A stretch of DNA of 64,000 bases. It comes from Armigeres subalbatus. Lineage: Eukaryota; Arthropoda; Insecta; Diptera; Culicidae. The notes under the pieces are model-generated. The model ran no database searches, had not been told where the DNA came from, and saw only the letters and a list, made by a program, of their open reading frames with translations. The position numbers and the translations under genes are program-made. Location of the stretch: NCBI RefSeq assembly GCF_024139115.2, contig NC_085141.1:179316994-179380993 (forward strand), in the 5' to 3' direction. Shown here piece by piece: positions 44,925 through 55,957 of the stretch. How positions within the stretch are numbered: the first letter of the stretch is position 1; each line of letters begins with the position of its first letter.

Positions 44925-46040
44925 TGGGCCATTTGGCCGAATTCCGTCGAATGTCGTTTGGCCGAAAAGTAAAAAAAAACTTACATTGAGTAGTGAAAAG
45001 TGAGTAATGAAAAGTGAGAAGTAAGAAGTGAGAAGTGAGAATTGAGAAGTAAAAAGTGAGAAGAGAGAAATTTGAGAAATGAAAACTGTTTAGTGAGAAG
45101 GGAGAAGTGAAAAGTGAAAAGTAAGAAATGAGAAGTACGAAGTAAGAAGTGAGAAATTCGAAGTGAATAGTGTGAAGTGAGAAGTTGGAAGTGAAAAGTT
45201 ATAAGTAAAAAGTAAGTTATGAAAAGCGTGAAGTGAGAAGTGAAAAGTGAGAGGTGAGAAGTGAAAAGTGAGAGATGAGAAGTTAAAGTGAAAAATTTGA
45301 GAAGTAATAAGTGAGAAGTGAAAAGTGAATTGTGAAAGGAAAAAAGTGAGAAGTAAGAAGTTAGAAGCGAGAAGTGAAATGTGGGAAGTGAGAAGGGTGA
45401 AGTGAGGAGTGAGAAGCGAGAAGTAAACAGTGAGAAGATTGAAGTGAGAAATGAGAACTAAGAAGTGAGGACCAAGGAATGAGAAGAGAAAAGTGAGGAG
45501 AGAGATGTTCTTCTCTTCCTTCTTCTCACTTCATTCTTCGACTTTTCTTCTTCATTTTTTCTTTTTCCTTATTATTTTTCTTTTTCTTTCTCTTTCATTT
45601 TTTTCTTTTTTTTATCAATTTTCTTATTCTGTCTTTTTTCTTCTGTCTTATATCTCACTATTCACTTCTCACTTCTGAACATTTAGTTTTGTACATCCAA
45701 ATTATCATCGCTGATTTCTCATGCCTTGCTTCTGCTTTCCTCACTACTCACTTCCAACTTCTCACTTCACAACTAACACATCTTACTTCTCATCATTAAC
45801 TTGTCACTTCTCATTTCTTTCTCCAACTACTCACTTCTCACTTGTGACTGCCCATATCTCACTACTCAGTAAAACAAAATCAAACATCTCATTTCTCACT
45901 ACTCTGTACTCTCTTCAAACATCTCATTTCTTAATTCTAATTTTTCACTATTCACTTCGAACATTTCACTTCTCACTTCACTTGATAAGGAAACCAATTT
46001 TAACTGTTTGGCCAAATGGCGTTCGACCAAATGATCATTT
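44925..46040. repeat. Long inverted repeat of GAGAAGTGA purine tract and CTTCTCACTT pyrimidine tract, capped by TTTGGCCGAA units
   Basis: From about 44990 to 45510 the plus strand is an irregular purine-rich tract of GAGAAGTGA-like units. From about 45510 to 45660 it is T/C-rich, and from 45660 to 45990 it is built of CACTTCTCACTT units, the complement of the first part. TTTGGCCGAA units sit at the outer left edge (44935-44970) and their complement TTTGGCCAAATGG / TTCGACCAAATGA at the outer right edge (46005-46035). The whole could fold as an imperfect hairpin of over 1 kb. Frames at 45493-45678 and 45721-46152 are repeat by-products. Confidence 0.75.
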
Positions 46041-46060
46041 CGCTCAAATAGGATTCTCCA

Positions 46061-46366
46061 TTGGGGCCCTCCTTAGCCGTGCGGAAAGACGCGCGGCTAC
46101 AAAGCAAGACCATGCTGAGGGTGGCTGGGTTCGATTCCCGGTGCCGGTCTAGGCAATTTTCGGATTGGAAATTGTCTCGACTTCCCTGGGCATAAAAGTA
46201 TCATCGTGATATATAGCCGCATGATATATGAATGCAAAAATGGTAACTTGGCTTAGAAACCTCGCAGTTAATAACTGTGGAAGTGCTTAATGAACACTAA
46301 GCTGCGAGGCGGCTCTGCCCCAGTGTGGGGATGTAATGCCAATAAGAAGAAGAAGAAGAAGAAGAA
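46061..46366 (+). mobile_element. Feilai-type tRNA-derived SINE, full length, 10-bp target duplication
   Basis: The 306-bp element has a tRNA-like head with an A box around TAGCCGTGCGG (about 46075) and a B box GGTTCGATTCC (46128-46138). The body includes CTCGCAGTTAATAACTGTGG and ACTAAGCTGCGAGGCGG, and it ends in a GAA repeat tail (46345-46366). GGATTCTCCA flanks it at 46051-46060 and 46367-46376. This matches the Feilai family known from Aedes aegypti and is the strongest taxonomic marker in the window. It inserted beside the TTTGGCCGAA edge of the long inverted repeat. Confidence 0.9.
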
Positions 46367-46376
46367 GGATTCTCCA

Positions 46377-47039
46377 AATGATCCTAAACATGTTATGCAA
46401 AGTTTTTGATATTTTGGAGAAAAAAATATATATGTGGTCTCCATCTCGATACTCACTTCAATATCGAGTAATAAAGAGTTCACTGTAGACCATTTTAAAT
46501 CGGGACTGATTTGCGATTTGGGCGTAACTTATTTTGTAAACAAACATTGCTTCATGGATTCCGGAGAATGCAAGCGTTTTCATCCTAAACTAATTCCCTT
46601 ATCCGGTAGAGGAAAGCTTAATCTGTCAGATCCATACCGTGGTTTCCTCATGAAATGCTTGTTTTAGCAGGAATTCGCCTTCCAATGTTTGTTTACAAAA
46701 TAAGTTACGCCCAAATCGCAAAGCGGTCCCGAAATGTGCGTTAATATATCCCGTCCCACAGATTACATCGCTCACCGAAGTGAATCCAGATCAAATATCC
46801 CTTGAATAACACAATATTCTATCCTAAGACAATCGTGGAGATAAAGAGGTATACTCGTTCTCTAGTAGTCAAACCATCAATCTTTCCCTTTCTGTACCGT
46901 AAATACGTGGCCGACGCCATTATTGACTGAAAATATATGAGCTTCTGAAACGTGTACATTAAGAATGGATTGGTGACCCCAAGCCCTGTACAATTTCGCA
47001 AGTTCTAGTCAATCACGGAGTAGCAACTACGAATTGTAC
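46377..47039. other. No recognised gene
   Basis: Contains a 77-codon frame at 46434-46667 without a recognised motif. GCGTAACTTATTTTG near 46523 is mirrored by CAAAATAAGTTACGCCC near 46694, with AAATCG next to each, suggesting a small foldback of about 190 bp. Confidence 0.35.
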
Positions 47040-47250
47040 CGTCATAATGCCCATGGTCAAATAACTATTTCGATCAAACGACATTTCAAGCCAAATAACC
47101 GAGTGTCCATTTCGGTCAAATGACATTTTCTACCAAAACACCAAGTTCGACCAATTGACATGTTCGGCCAAACAACTTTTAGCTTAGTGGCCTTCGGTCA
47201 AATGACTTTCGACCGAATGGCCTTCGATCAAAAGGCTTTTTCCGGTGGTA
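47040..47250 (-). repeat. TTTGGCCGAA-type modular repeat, inverted copy
   Basis: About ten imperfect units on the theme TTCGGTCAAATGACATTT and TTCGACC...AATGAC occur. This is the minus-strand version of the motif tract at 41875-42110. Confidence 0.65.
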
Positions 47251-47489
47251 TAGCTCCGTATACTATAGTATTCTGGTGAAATTGAGAAGATTTTTATTCG
47301 GAAAAATTCAATAAAACTTTTGGGAATGTATTTAAAAAAGTGTTCGTATAAAACACTAGAGATTTGCTTAGTAATCGTGACTATGTCCAATAGCTGACGA
47401 GGAATTACGTTGCTGTATACCGTTCCTAAAGTTTTATACGAAGTGATTCTAACCCAAATAGAGAAGATGATATTGCCTCTCTGCGTACC

Positions 47490-47665
47490 ATTTCATTTCA
47501 TTGACTACGAAAAAGCTTTCGATCGTTTCAGTGGTGAGAATATGTAGGCGCGAAATAGTCCCTGAGAAAATCGCCGGCCTTCATCGAGACGTAGTACGAA
47601 ACCATTACGTGCCGAATGGTACACATCAAACTCTTGTGCGTCCTTTTGACGTAGGACTACGTCTG
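47490..47665 (+). pseudogene. Non-LTR reverse transcriptase motif A fragment
   Basis: The plus-strand frame reads HFIDYEKAFDR at 47494-47526, the RT motif A region with its catalytic aspartate. A stop after GENM and then EKIAGLHRDVVRNHYVPNGT in another frame follow. It is short and frameshifted, of the same general family as the fragment at 44060-44458. Confidence 0.65.
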
Positions 47666-47959
47666 TGTTTTCTATATTGGGGTACACTTTACGATTGCGA
47701 AAATCGGGGACCGTCACGAAAATATGATAGACTTTAAACTTTAATATCTAAGCCGTTTCTCGATGGATTTTCATTTTTTTGGACCATTCGATCAAGGATG
47801 AGTCAACGTTTCTTTGTATTTATATGAAAATACTGATTTTTAACTATTTATTATCGATAATTGATAAACCAACCAATCACGTACATGCATCACTAGCACA
47901 GACATCAAAATCAAGCAACTTGCGTGGGTTTAGATCTGATCCTCAGTTTGAACAAGATT
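47666..47959. other. No recognised gene
   Basis: AT-rich unique sequence leading into the tandem array; a palindromic ACGTAGGACTACGT word lies at about 47650. Confidence 0.4.
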
Positions 47960-48184
47960 TCACGCAGAGCAGACGCATCAAAGCGATCGCAGCGGAGCAG
48001 ACACAGCATCACGGAGGCGCTAATAACATTTTCAAAGGAAATCCATCGCATTGGTGGTGGTGCTCGATGTGTTGCTGCAGATCATTCAACCTCAACGAAC
48101 CAGAATTTCATATGAAGAAAAGGTTGACCATAAAAATAGCACTGGCGATCCCGCACCGCCAGTGCCGAAAATTTATTACAAATT

Positions 48185-48400
48185 GTGGTGTCAGATAGTT
48201 GGAAAGGAACATTGGGAAAAGAAAATTGGTTCTTCTCAGGACTAACATTTTACGAAAAGAAAGAGTTAATTGCGAAGATGGACTGTTTCGGTGGCACGGC
48301 GTTTGGCGTGTTAGCTTGGTTGCTGTTAGTGATTCCATCCATTAAAATTCAGTACATCATCTCCCTCCGACGCGCTATCAAATTCGCTATTTACGATTGA
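48185..48400 (+). CDS. Small ORF of the tandem unit, copy 1 (about 65-71 residues)
   Basis: The frame ends with TGA at 48398-48400. The conserved part reads LGKENWFFSG, FYEKKELIAKMDCFG, then a hydrophobic stretch AFGVLAWLLLVIPSIK, and RRAIKFAIYD at the end. The hydrophobic stretch could span a membrane. No ATG precedes the conserved part in frame; the first in-frame ATG is inside it (AKMDCFG). A working product would therefore need splicing or a non-ATG start. I recognise no family. Differences from copy 2 are mostly amino-acid-changing, which argues against strong selection. Confidence 0.2.
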   Translation: MVSDSWKGTLGKENWFFSGLTFYEKKELIAKMDCFGGTAFGVLAWLLLVIPSIKIQYIISLRRAIKFAIYD

Positions 48401-49068
48401 GTTTTGCACTTTGAAGAAAGTTTATTTCGGATAGTCGGATCAACCTTCTTTTGTATAAAATCAATGAAGACGCCACCTCAGTGGAAACTTTCTACAGCAA
48501 CCACACATCGGTGAACGTCGCTCGGACAGACAGATGGCAAGAGATAATAATTGGTAATATGGAGAAACTTCGTCTTGAGTGAAATTTCTGCTGTTATTCT
48601 TCGTAACAATACACATCTAAGATAAACTACATCTCATAACCAAATTCAGAATCGAGAAAGTTTCATATGATTCTTAGAATTTGTCATTCTTTGAATGGTT
48701 GTCTGCGAAATCCCGATCAAAATGGCTCGCGTGCGCCAAAAAGCAGCTTTCTTATATCTAATGAAGAAATTCCATTAGCCCCGCCCCTTCATTAATCGTT
48801 ATGAGTGCACATTATATTTACACCCATATCAGATCACAAAGAGGCGGGGCTAACGGGCTTAATTTATTGAATACAAGCTACTGTCCGGTGCGCACGAGCC
48901 ATTTTTATCTGGATTCGTCAAAGAGCGGTTCGACATTTGAAGCAGCAGAGCGGACACAGCAGCACTGAGTGGGTGGCAAGGCTGAAAATTTATTTCAACT
49001 TTTCGAGGCTTAGCGAAAAATCATCAAGTGGCGGTCAGACAGTTGCAACGCAAGGTGTCGGCAAGTGA

Positions 49069-49284
49069 TTGAATGCAGTTAGTTATTGGACAGAAGGCGC
49101 ATTGGGAAAAGAAAATTGGTTCTTCTCAGGATCAACATTTTATGAAAAGAAAGAGTTAATTGCGAAAATGGACTGTTTCGGTAGCATCGGGTTTGGCGTG
49201 GTAGCTTGGTTGCTGTTAAAAATCCCATCCATTCAAATTTACTGTATCATCTCCCTCCAACGCGCTATCGCTATTTACGATTGA
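49069..49284 (+). CDS. Small ORF of the tandem unit, copy 2
   Basis: The same frame as copy 1 without internal stops, ending in TGA at 49282-49284. It lacks two codons near the end (KF in KFAIYD), an in-frame 6-bp deletion. A stop codon lies just upstream (AAG TGA TTG), and the nominal start is TTG rather than ATG. The conserved core reads ALGKENWFFSGSTFYEKKEL and FGVVAWLLLKIPSIQIYCI. Confidence 0.2.
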   Translation: MNAVSYWTEGALGKENWFFSGSTFYEKKELIAKMDCFGSIGFGVVAWLLLKIPSIQIYCIISLQRAIAIYD

Positions 49285-49981
49285 GTTTTGCATTTTGAAG
49301 AAAGTTTATTTCGGATAGTCGGATCAGCCTTCTTTTGTAGAAAATGGTGGCTTTTGTATAAAATCAATGAAGACGCCACCTCAGTGGAAACTTTACACAG
49401 CAACCACCCATCGGTGAACGTCGCTCGGACAGCCATATGCCGAAAGCTAATGTTTTGCAATATGAAGAAACTCTGAAGAAACTGTTGTCGTTCCTCGCAA
49501 CAATACGCATCTAAGATAAACTACATCTCATAACCAAATTCAGAATCGAGAATATTTCTTAGGATTCTTAGAATTTGTCATTCTTCGAACGGTCCGTTGT
49601 CTGCGGAATCTCGATCGAAATGGCTCGCGCGCGCCGAAAAGCAGCTTTCTTATATCCAATGAAGTAATTCCATTAGCCCCGCCCCTTCATTATTCGTTGA
49701 GGGCACATTATATTTACACCCATATCAGATCACAAAGGGGCGGGGCTAACAAGCTTAATTTCTTAAATACAAAAAAGCTGCTTTCCGGCGCGCGCGAGCC
49801 ATTTTGATCGGGATTCCACAGAGAGCGGTTCGACATTCAATGCAGCGGAGCGGACACAGCAGCACTGAGTGGGTGGCAATGCTGAAAAAATATTTCAACT
49901 TTTGGAGGCTTAGCGAAACATCATCGAGTGGCGGTCGGACAGTTGCAACGCAAGGTGTCGACAAGCGATTGGATCGATCGT

Positions 49982-50188
49982 TATTGGACAGAACGCGCAT
50001 TGGGAAAAGAAAATTGGTTCTTCTCAGGACCAAAATTTTATGGATAGAAAGAGTTAATTGCGAAAATGGACTGTTTCGGTGGCATTAGGTTTGGCGTGGT
50101 ACCTTGGTTGCTGTTAGTGATTCCATCCATTCGAATTTACTGCATCATATTTCTCCGACGCGCTATCAAATTCGCTATTTACGATTGA
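49982..50188 (+). pseudogene. Small ORF of the tandem unit, copy 3, one stop
   Basis: The same frame is kept along its whole length but a TAG replaces a glutamate or glycine-lysine context codon after FSGPKFYG. The rest, KELIAKMDCFGGIRFGVV and RRAIKFAIYD, is preserved. Confidence 0.3.
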
Positions 50189-50820
50189 GTTTTGTACTTG
50201 AAAGAAAGTTTATTTCGGATAGTTTCGGATAGGATACCTTCTTTTGTATAAAATCAATGAAGACGCCGCCTCTGTGGAAACTATCTACAGCAACCACCCA
50301 TCGGTGAACGTCGCTCGGACAGACAGATGCCAAGCGATAATGTTTGGTAATATGAAGAAAATTCGTCTTGAGTCAAATTTATGTTGTTACTCTTCACAAC
50401 AATACGCATCTTGGATAACCAACAGCTCATAACCAAATTCAGAATCTTGCGAGAAAATTTCTTAAGATTCTTAGAATTTGTCATTCTCCGAAATGTCCGT
50501 TGTCTGCTGCGGAATCCCGATCAAAATGGCTCGCGCGCGTCAAAAAGCAGCTTTCTTATATCTAATGAAGTAATTCCATTAGCCCCGCCCCTTCATTAAT
50601 CGTTATGAGTGCACATTTTATTTACACCCATATTAGATCACAAAGGGGCGGGGCTAACGGGCTTAATTTATTAAATACAAGAAAGCTGCTATTCGGCGCG
50701 CGCGAGCCGTTTTGATCGGAATTCGGTTCGACATTCGATGCAGCGGAGCGGACACAGCAGCACGAAGGCGGTCGGACAATTTCAACGCAAGGTACTGTCA
50801 AGCGTTTGGATGCAGTTAGT

Positions 50821-51254
50821 TATTGGAAAGACGCATTGGGAAAAGAAAATTGGTTCTTCTCAGGACCAGTATTTTATGGAAAGAAAGAGTTAATGGCGAA
50901 AATGGATTGTTTCGGCGGCATCGGGTTTTGCGTGGTAGCTTGGTTGCCAAGGATGTTATCGATAATTTAGTAATCTGCGTTCGATCATTTAGTAGTTTGT
51001 CAATAACGCACTAAAAGTTCTTTTTTTTTGTATCTTTATTAAGGAGACTTTCAGCCCCGCACTAAAAGTTCACCATACAACACATTTTGAAATTTAGCCT
51101 CTGGAATGAGTTTATGACAAACTACTAAATGATCGAACGTAGATTACTAAATGATCGATAACATCCTTGTTGGTTGCTGTTAGTGATTCCACCCGTTCAA
51201 ATTAATTGCATCATCTCCCTCCGCCGCGCTATCAAATTTGCTAGTTATGATTGA
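50821..51254 (+). pseudogene. Small ORF of the tandem unit, copy 4, interrupted by a hAT-like MITE
   Basis: The frame ALGKENWFFSG, KKELMAKMDCFGGIGFCVV is cut after AWL by the 222-bp element at 50948-51169. With the element and one TSD left out of the comparison, the remaining segment has an unbroken frame, one codon shorter than copy 3. It ends in RRAIKFASYD. Confidence 0.35.
50948..51169. mobile_element. hAT-like MITE, about 50-bp TIRs, 8-bp target duplication
   Basis: The 222-bp element starts CAAGGATGTTATCGAT and ends ATCGATAACATCCTTG; the inverted match continues through ATTTAGTAATCT and GTTCGATCATTTAGTAG for about 50 bp. TTGGTTGC flanks it at 50940-50947 and 51170-51177. Comparison with the other three array units shows the empty site directly. 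An 8-bp duplication fits hAT. Confidence 0.9.
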
Positions 51255-51310
51255 GTTTTGCACTTTAAAGAAAGTTCATATCGGATTGTCGGATCAACCT
51301 TCTTTTGTAT

Positions 51311-53127
51311 GCATAAAGACCTTTTTGGAGGACACCATCCTCAAAAATGGCCGAAATAAAGGAGAAATAAGCAGAATCAGAAGTGGCGTGAAACCAAACA
51401 CAAATATATTTATATGCAACGTATGCAATTTATATGCAACCCGCGATGTAAGCGTTCGTGGCAAAGTAAGGATTGTGATGTCCCCGACTGAAAGCCAGTC
51501 GAGTGGCTTCGGCGGCCAATGAGTCATGTAAATTCTACGATTAGAGACTCAAAGTCCATCCAACTGGGAACAACTATTCGACTTCTTGATTCAGTTGGCC
51601 TCCGAGCAGTTTGCTCAATGTTAATAAAACGACACAAATTATTATGGCAAATACCATCAATAGCTACGTAGTCCTACGTCACCTTTGCGTACAACCCGAT
51701 TGGGCTGCACCTTTGAGTTTTTTTTAGGAATTGTCTATGTTATGGAAATTGATAAATTATTGAGCCAATTTATCATAATATTACTGTTTTTTTTAAAATA
51801 AAACAGTTGTACATATTTTTTTATTTACAGAAAGTTACAACTTACGAAATTCATCGACAGATGTCATCTTTATTTTGAACATTTTTTTGCGCCAATTTGA
51901 TAGCCATCCAACAGAACGTTTCATACAGGAAGCCGCTTCTATCCAACAAACCATTCAATGTTTCATATGAACGTCTCATCGCAACCAATATACGGAAAAG
52001 CAGCATTACCATCCTCACTAGGTGGATCGATTTTCCCTCCGCAGCGCACATTTCCCATCCGAACACGACAAATACGTTCCGTCAGGTCCGAGTCCCGCTG
52101 TGCGTCATGTTTAGATTTTTGACTTGTTGCGTTTCCTCTCACTTTTTCTTCCCATAATAGGACTTGGGACGTGGGTTTGTCAAGCGGCGCGGAATGTAGC
52201 AATAGTGCTGCAACAACACCGCGACTGATAGGCCAACTTGTTCGTCGAACGTCTCTAAAGCATCCGTCCATCTGACGATGGGACTGGGAACGGGCAGCGC
52301 GATTAGGTGTATCGGTTTACAAATGTTTTCCACGCGCGCGCGCGCCCGCTATCGCATTGTTCACTAAACGGCTCGAGTGGAGATAAAACACACAATGGAG
52401 CAAGATGCGCTATTCGGCGATAAATTATCAAACGGTGAACATTAATTCCATTTAAGATTGACCGGCGCGGTGGCATAGATGGCGGTTTATGGGAAATCCA
52501 ATTTAAATGTGAGAGCCAAAGCAGTTTGCTTTCTGTTGCTTTTTGTTAAACGACTGCAATCCATCGTAAAACGGAAATAACATTAAATGAGAGCAAGATA
52601 GCGTCAAAAATTATGACATGAGGTATAGACCAATGCCATTATCTGGTACTACGTAGTTGAATGCATCATTGTAAGCATTTTTTTAACATTATCAGGAAGG
52701 ACAATGAGAATTTTAACAGGCCACATTATTTAGGAAAAATCGCAAAATACAGCGAAGCGCATGAGAAAAAAACTTCTCGGAATGATAGTTTTCATATTAA
52801 TTATTTTAATTGTGCATTCGTTTAGAGTTCGTAATTCTTAACAGTTTTTATTTTGAAAGCAACCCACTACATACTAATTTCCTAAATATTCATTTAATTC
52901 TTAAGAAGTGAGAACAGCCAATTCATTGAAATAGATAGAAATAAAAGCAAACTGACTTGCGAATTTTTTGCTTCGTTTTGTGATTTTTGAAGGACGAAAG
53001 CAACGGAATTTAAAAATCATAAATAATTTATTGACGTTTTTTAATCTAAAACTGATTTTTTCAACATGTTCTTATTTTCATTCCCACATTTATAAAATTT
53101 TACATTTAGACCTGTTACGGCTCGTGC
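51311..53127. other. No recognised gene
   Basis: A GTAGTCCTACGTCACCTTTG word near 51668 is a short palindromic repeat also met near 47650. A GC-richer unique block lies at about 51850-52400, with overlapping minus-strand frames (51851-52066 and 51963-52271) lacking known motifs and a CG-dinucleotide run at 52334-52345. The remainder is AT-rich. Confidence 0.35.
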
Positions 53128-53148
53128 TACAGGGGATGGACAAAATAA

Positions 53149-53427
53149 TTAGGATAGGCAAATTTTAGGTAAAATTAGATGTGTTGTAACTACCTTAGTT
53201 ATCATCCGATTTTGACAATTCAGGCATGCCCGAACTAGAAAATTAATGCAGTTTGACGGTACGTCCATGGAACCGACTATTGCCACCGTATTCCGGAGAT
53301 ATTCCGGGTTTTCCGGAGGTAGGTTCAAAATCGTAAATTTGAGGTGGATATTAGGAGAAGTTGTAGTTAAAAATTGAATAATATTAGTAACCACAAAGGA
53401 AGTAGGGCTCTTGCTGATTGGAACCAT
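53149..53427 (-). CDS. 92-residue ORF inside left arm of the foldback element
   Basis: The minus-strand frame starts MVPISKSPTSFVVTNIIQFL and ends THLILPKICLS. The mirrored frame in the right arm (55958-56236) has the same length and only a few substitutions. No family is recognised; it may be chance preserved by the near-identity of the arms. Confidence 0.15.
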   Translation of the reverse strand: MVPISKSPTSFVVTNIIQFLTTTSPNIHLKFTILNLPPENPEYLRNTVAIVGSMDVPSNCINFLVRACLNCQNRMITKVVTTHLILPKICLS

Positions 53428-53654
53428 ATATTGAGATTTGGAATCGGACCAGAATCAAGTGAGATATGGCCATTTCTTTAAAATCGGTTCCGATCGATAC
53501 TTATCAAAGGGTCAGGCCACAACTTCATTTGAATCTCGCTTTTTGATAGATCGTCCACTATGATTTTATTCTAGATGGCCTCTAATGTGTCCAGAATGAA
53601 AAACCAATTGAATAAACGAATAATGGAGTCGCTGGGATGTCCCCAGGGAACCTG

Positions 53655-54255
53655 TGAATGGGGACATTTAAGTTTTACCACCAAAACCAGTCGTTCGACG
53701 GCTCTTTTTTCATGGTTTTCGATCAGAAAGCGAAGTATGAATATAAAATGGTCCATTGTCGGCTCTGACCGCTTTCAGGATCTACGGGCTGGCCCCGGGG
53801 AACCTGTTGAAGGGGACATTTTAGTTTTACCACCAAAACCAGTCGTTTGACGGCTCTTTTTTCATGGTTTTCAATCAGGAAGCGAAGTATGAATATAAAA
53901 TGGTCCATTGACGGCTCTGACCGCTCCCAGGACCTACGGATTGGCCCCGGGGAACCTGTGGAAGGGGACATTTTAGTTTTAGCACCAAAACCAATCATTC
54001 GAAGGCTCCTTTTTCATGGTTTTCGATCAGGAAGCGAAGCATGAATATAAAATAATCCATTGACGGTCCTGACCGCTTTCAAGACCTAGGGATTGGCCCC
54101 GGGGAACCTGTGGAAGGGAACATTTTAGTTTTAGCACCAAAACCAGTCATTCGAAGGCTCTTTTTCATGGTTTTCGATCAGGAAGCGATTCCAGGATCTA
54201 CGGATTGGCCCCGAGGAACCTGTGGAAGGGGACATTTTAGTTTTAGCACCAAAAC
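53655..54255 (-). repeat. 152-bp satellite, block 1
   Basis: About four units are seen with the AAAATGGTCCATTG motif at 53746, 53898 and 54050 (152-bp spacing). A last unit carries a deletion near 54187. Units include GGGGAACCTGT and AAAACCATG-type words in opposite orientation to block 2. Confidence 0.85.
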
Positions 54256-55730
54256 CAATGGACTATTTTATATTCATACTTCGTTTCCTGATAGAAAACC
54301 ATGAAAAAAGAGCCGACGAACGACTGGTTTTGGTGGTAAAACTGAAATGTCCCCTTCCATAGGTTCCCCGGGGCCAATCCGTAGGTCCTGGGAGCGGTCA
54401 GAGCCGTCAATGGACCATTTTATATTCATACTTCGCTTCCTGATTGAAAACCATGAAAAAAGAGCCGTCAAACGACTGGTTTTGGTGGTAAAACTAAAAT
54501 GTCCCCTTCAACAGGTTCCCCGGGGCCAGCCCGTAGATCCTGAAAGCGGTCAGAGCCGACAATGGACCATTTTATATTCATACTTCGCTTTCTGATCGAA
54601 AACCATGAAAAAAAGAGCCGTCGAACGACTGGTTTTGGTGCTAAAACTTAAATGTCCCCATTCACAGGTTCCCTGGGGCCAATCCGTAGATCCTGGAAGC
54701 GGTCAGAGCCGTCAATGGACTATTTTATATTCATACTTCGCTTCCTGATCGAAAACCATGTCAAAAGAGCCGTCGAATGACTGATTTTGGTGCTAAAACT
54801 GAAATGTCCCCTTTCACAGGTTCCCCGGGGCCAATCCGTAGGTCCTGGAAGCAGTCAGAGCCGTCAATCGACCATTTTATATTCATACTTCGCTTCCTGA
54901 TCGAAAACCATGAAAAAAGGAGCCGTCGAACGACTGGTTTTGGTGGTAAAACTTAAATTTCCCCTTCCACAGGTTCCTCGGAGTCAATCCGTAGATCCTG
55001 GAAGCGGTCAGAGCCGTAAATTGACCATTTTATATTCATACTTCGCTTCCTGATCGAAAACCATGAAAAAAGAGCCGTCGAACGACTGGTTTTGGTGCTA
55101 AAACTTAAATGTCCCCATTCACAGGTTCCCTGGGGCCAATCCGTAGATCCTGGAAGCGGTCAGAGCCGTCAATGGACTATTTTATATTCATACTTCGCTT
55201 CCTGATCGAAAACCATGAAAAAAGAGCCGTCGAATGACTGATTTTGGTGCTAAAACTTAAATGTCCCCATTCACAGGTTCCCCGGGGCCAATCCGTAGGT
55301 CCTGGAAGCGGTCAGAACCGTAAATTGACCATTTTATATTCATACTTCGCTTCCTGATCGAAAACCATGAAAAAAGAGCCGACGAACGACTGGTTTTGGT
55401 GGTAAAACTAAAATGTCCCCTTCCACAGGTTCCCCGGGGCCAATCTGTAGGTCCTGGAAGCGGTCAGAACCGTAAATTGACCATTTTATATTCATACTTC
55501 GCTTCCTGATCGAAAACCATGAAAAAAGAGCCGTCGAACGACTGGTTTTGGTGGTAAAACTAAAATGTACCCTTCAACAGGTTCCCCGGGGCCAATCCGT
55601 AGATCCTGGAAGCGGTCAGAGCCATCAATGGATCATTTTATATTCATACTTCGCTTCCTGATCGAAAACCATGAAAAAAGAGCCGTCGAATGACTGATTT
55701 TGGTGCTAAAACTTAAATGTCCACATTCAC
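54256..55730 (+). repeat. 152-bp satellite, block 2 (inverted relative to block 1)
   Basis: Units begin with ACCATTTTATATTCATAC. Starts at 54411, 54563, 54716, 54868, 55021, 55173, 55325, 55477 and 55629 are spaced 152-153 bp. Each unit contains AAAACCATGAAAAAAGAGCC, GGTTCCCCGGGGCCAATCCG and GCGGTCAGAGCCGT. Because 152 is not divisible by three, frames do not persist. Confidence 0.9.
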
Positions 55731-55957
55731 AGGTTCCCGGGGACATCCCAGCGACTCCCGGATCCGTTTATTCAATTGGTTTTTTCATTCTGGACACATT
55801 AGAGGCCTTCTAGAATGAAATCATAGTGGACGATCTATCAAAAAGCGAGATTCAAATGAAGTTGTGGCCTGACCCCTTTGATAAGCATTGATCGGAACAG
55901 ATTTTAAAGAAATGGCCATATCTCACTTGATTCTGGTCCGATTCCAAATCTCAATAT

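Larger units (their letters stand above)
47960..51310 (+). repeat. Tandem array of roughly 900-bp units, each with a small ORF and a GC-box palindrome
   Basis: Three full units and partial edges are present. Small-ORF blocks start at about 48200, 49090, 49990 and 50830 (spacing about 890-905, then about 833). GC-box palindromes lie at about 48711-48917, 49608-49818 and 50513-50722. Each unit also contains TTGTATAAAATCAATGAAGA, an ACATCGGTGAACGTCGC-like block and AGCGGACACAGCAGCA upstream of the ORF. The unit before 48200 is only partly related. Identity among units is high, so duplication is fairly recent. No transposon ends or target duplication were seen around the array. Confidence 0.8.

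Noticed and set aside
51851..52271. A minus-strand exon pair
   Set aside because: Two overlapping frames in different phases, no conserved motif, and no convincing splice sites.
54347..54595. A gene with partners at 53575-54044
   Set aside because: Frames lie wholly in 152-bp satellite units; they repeat because the units are inverted copies of each other.
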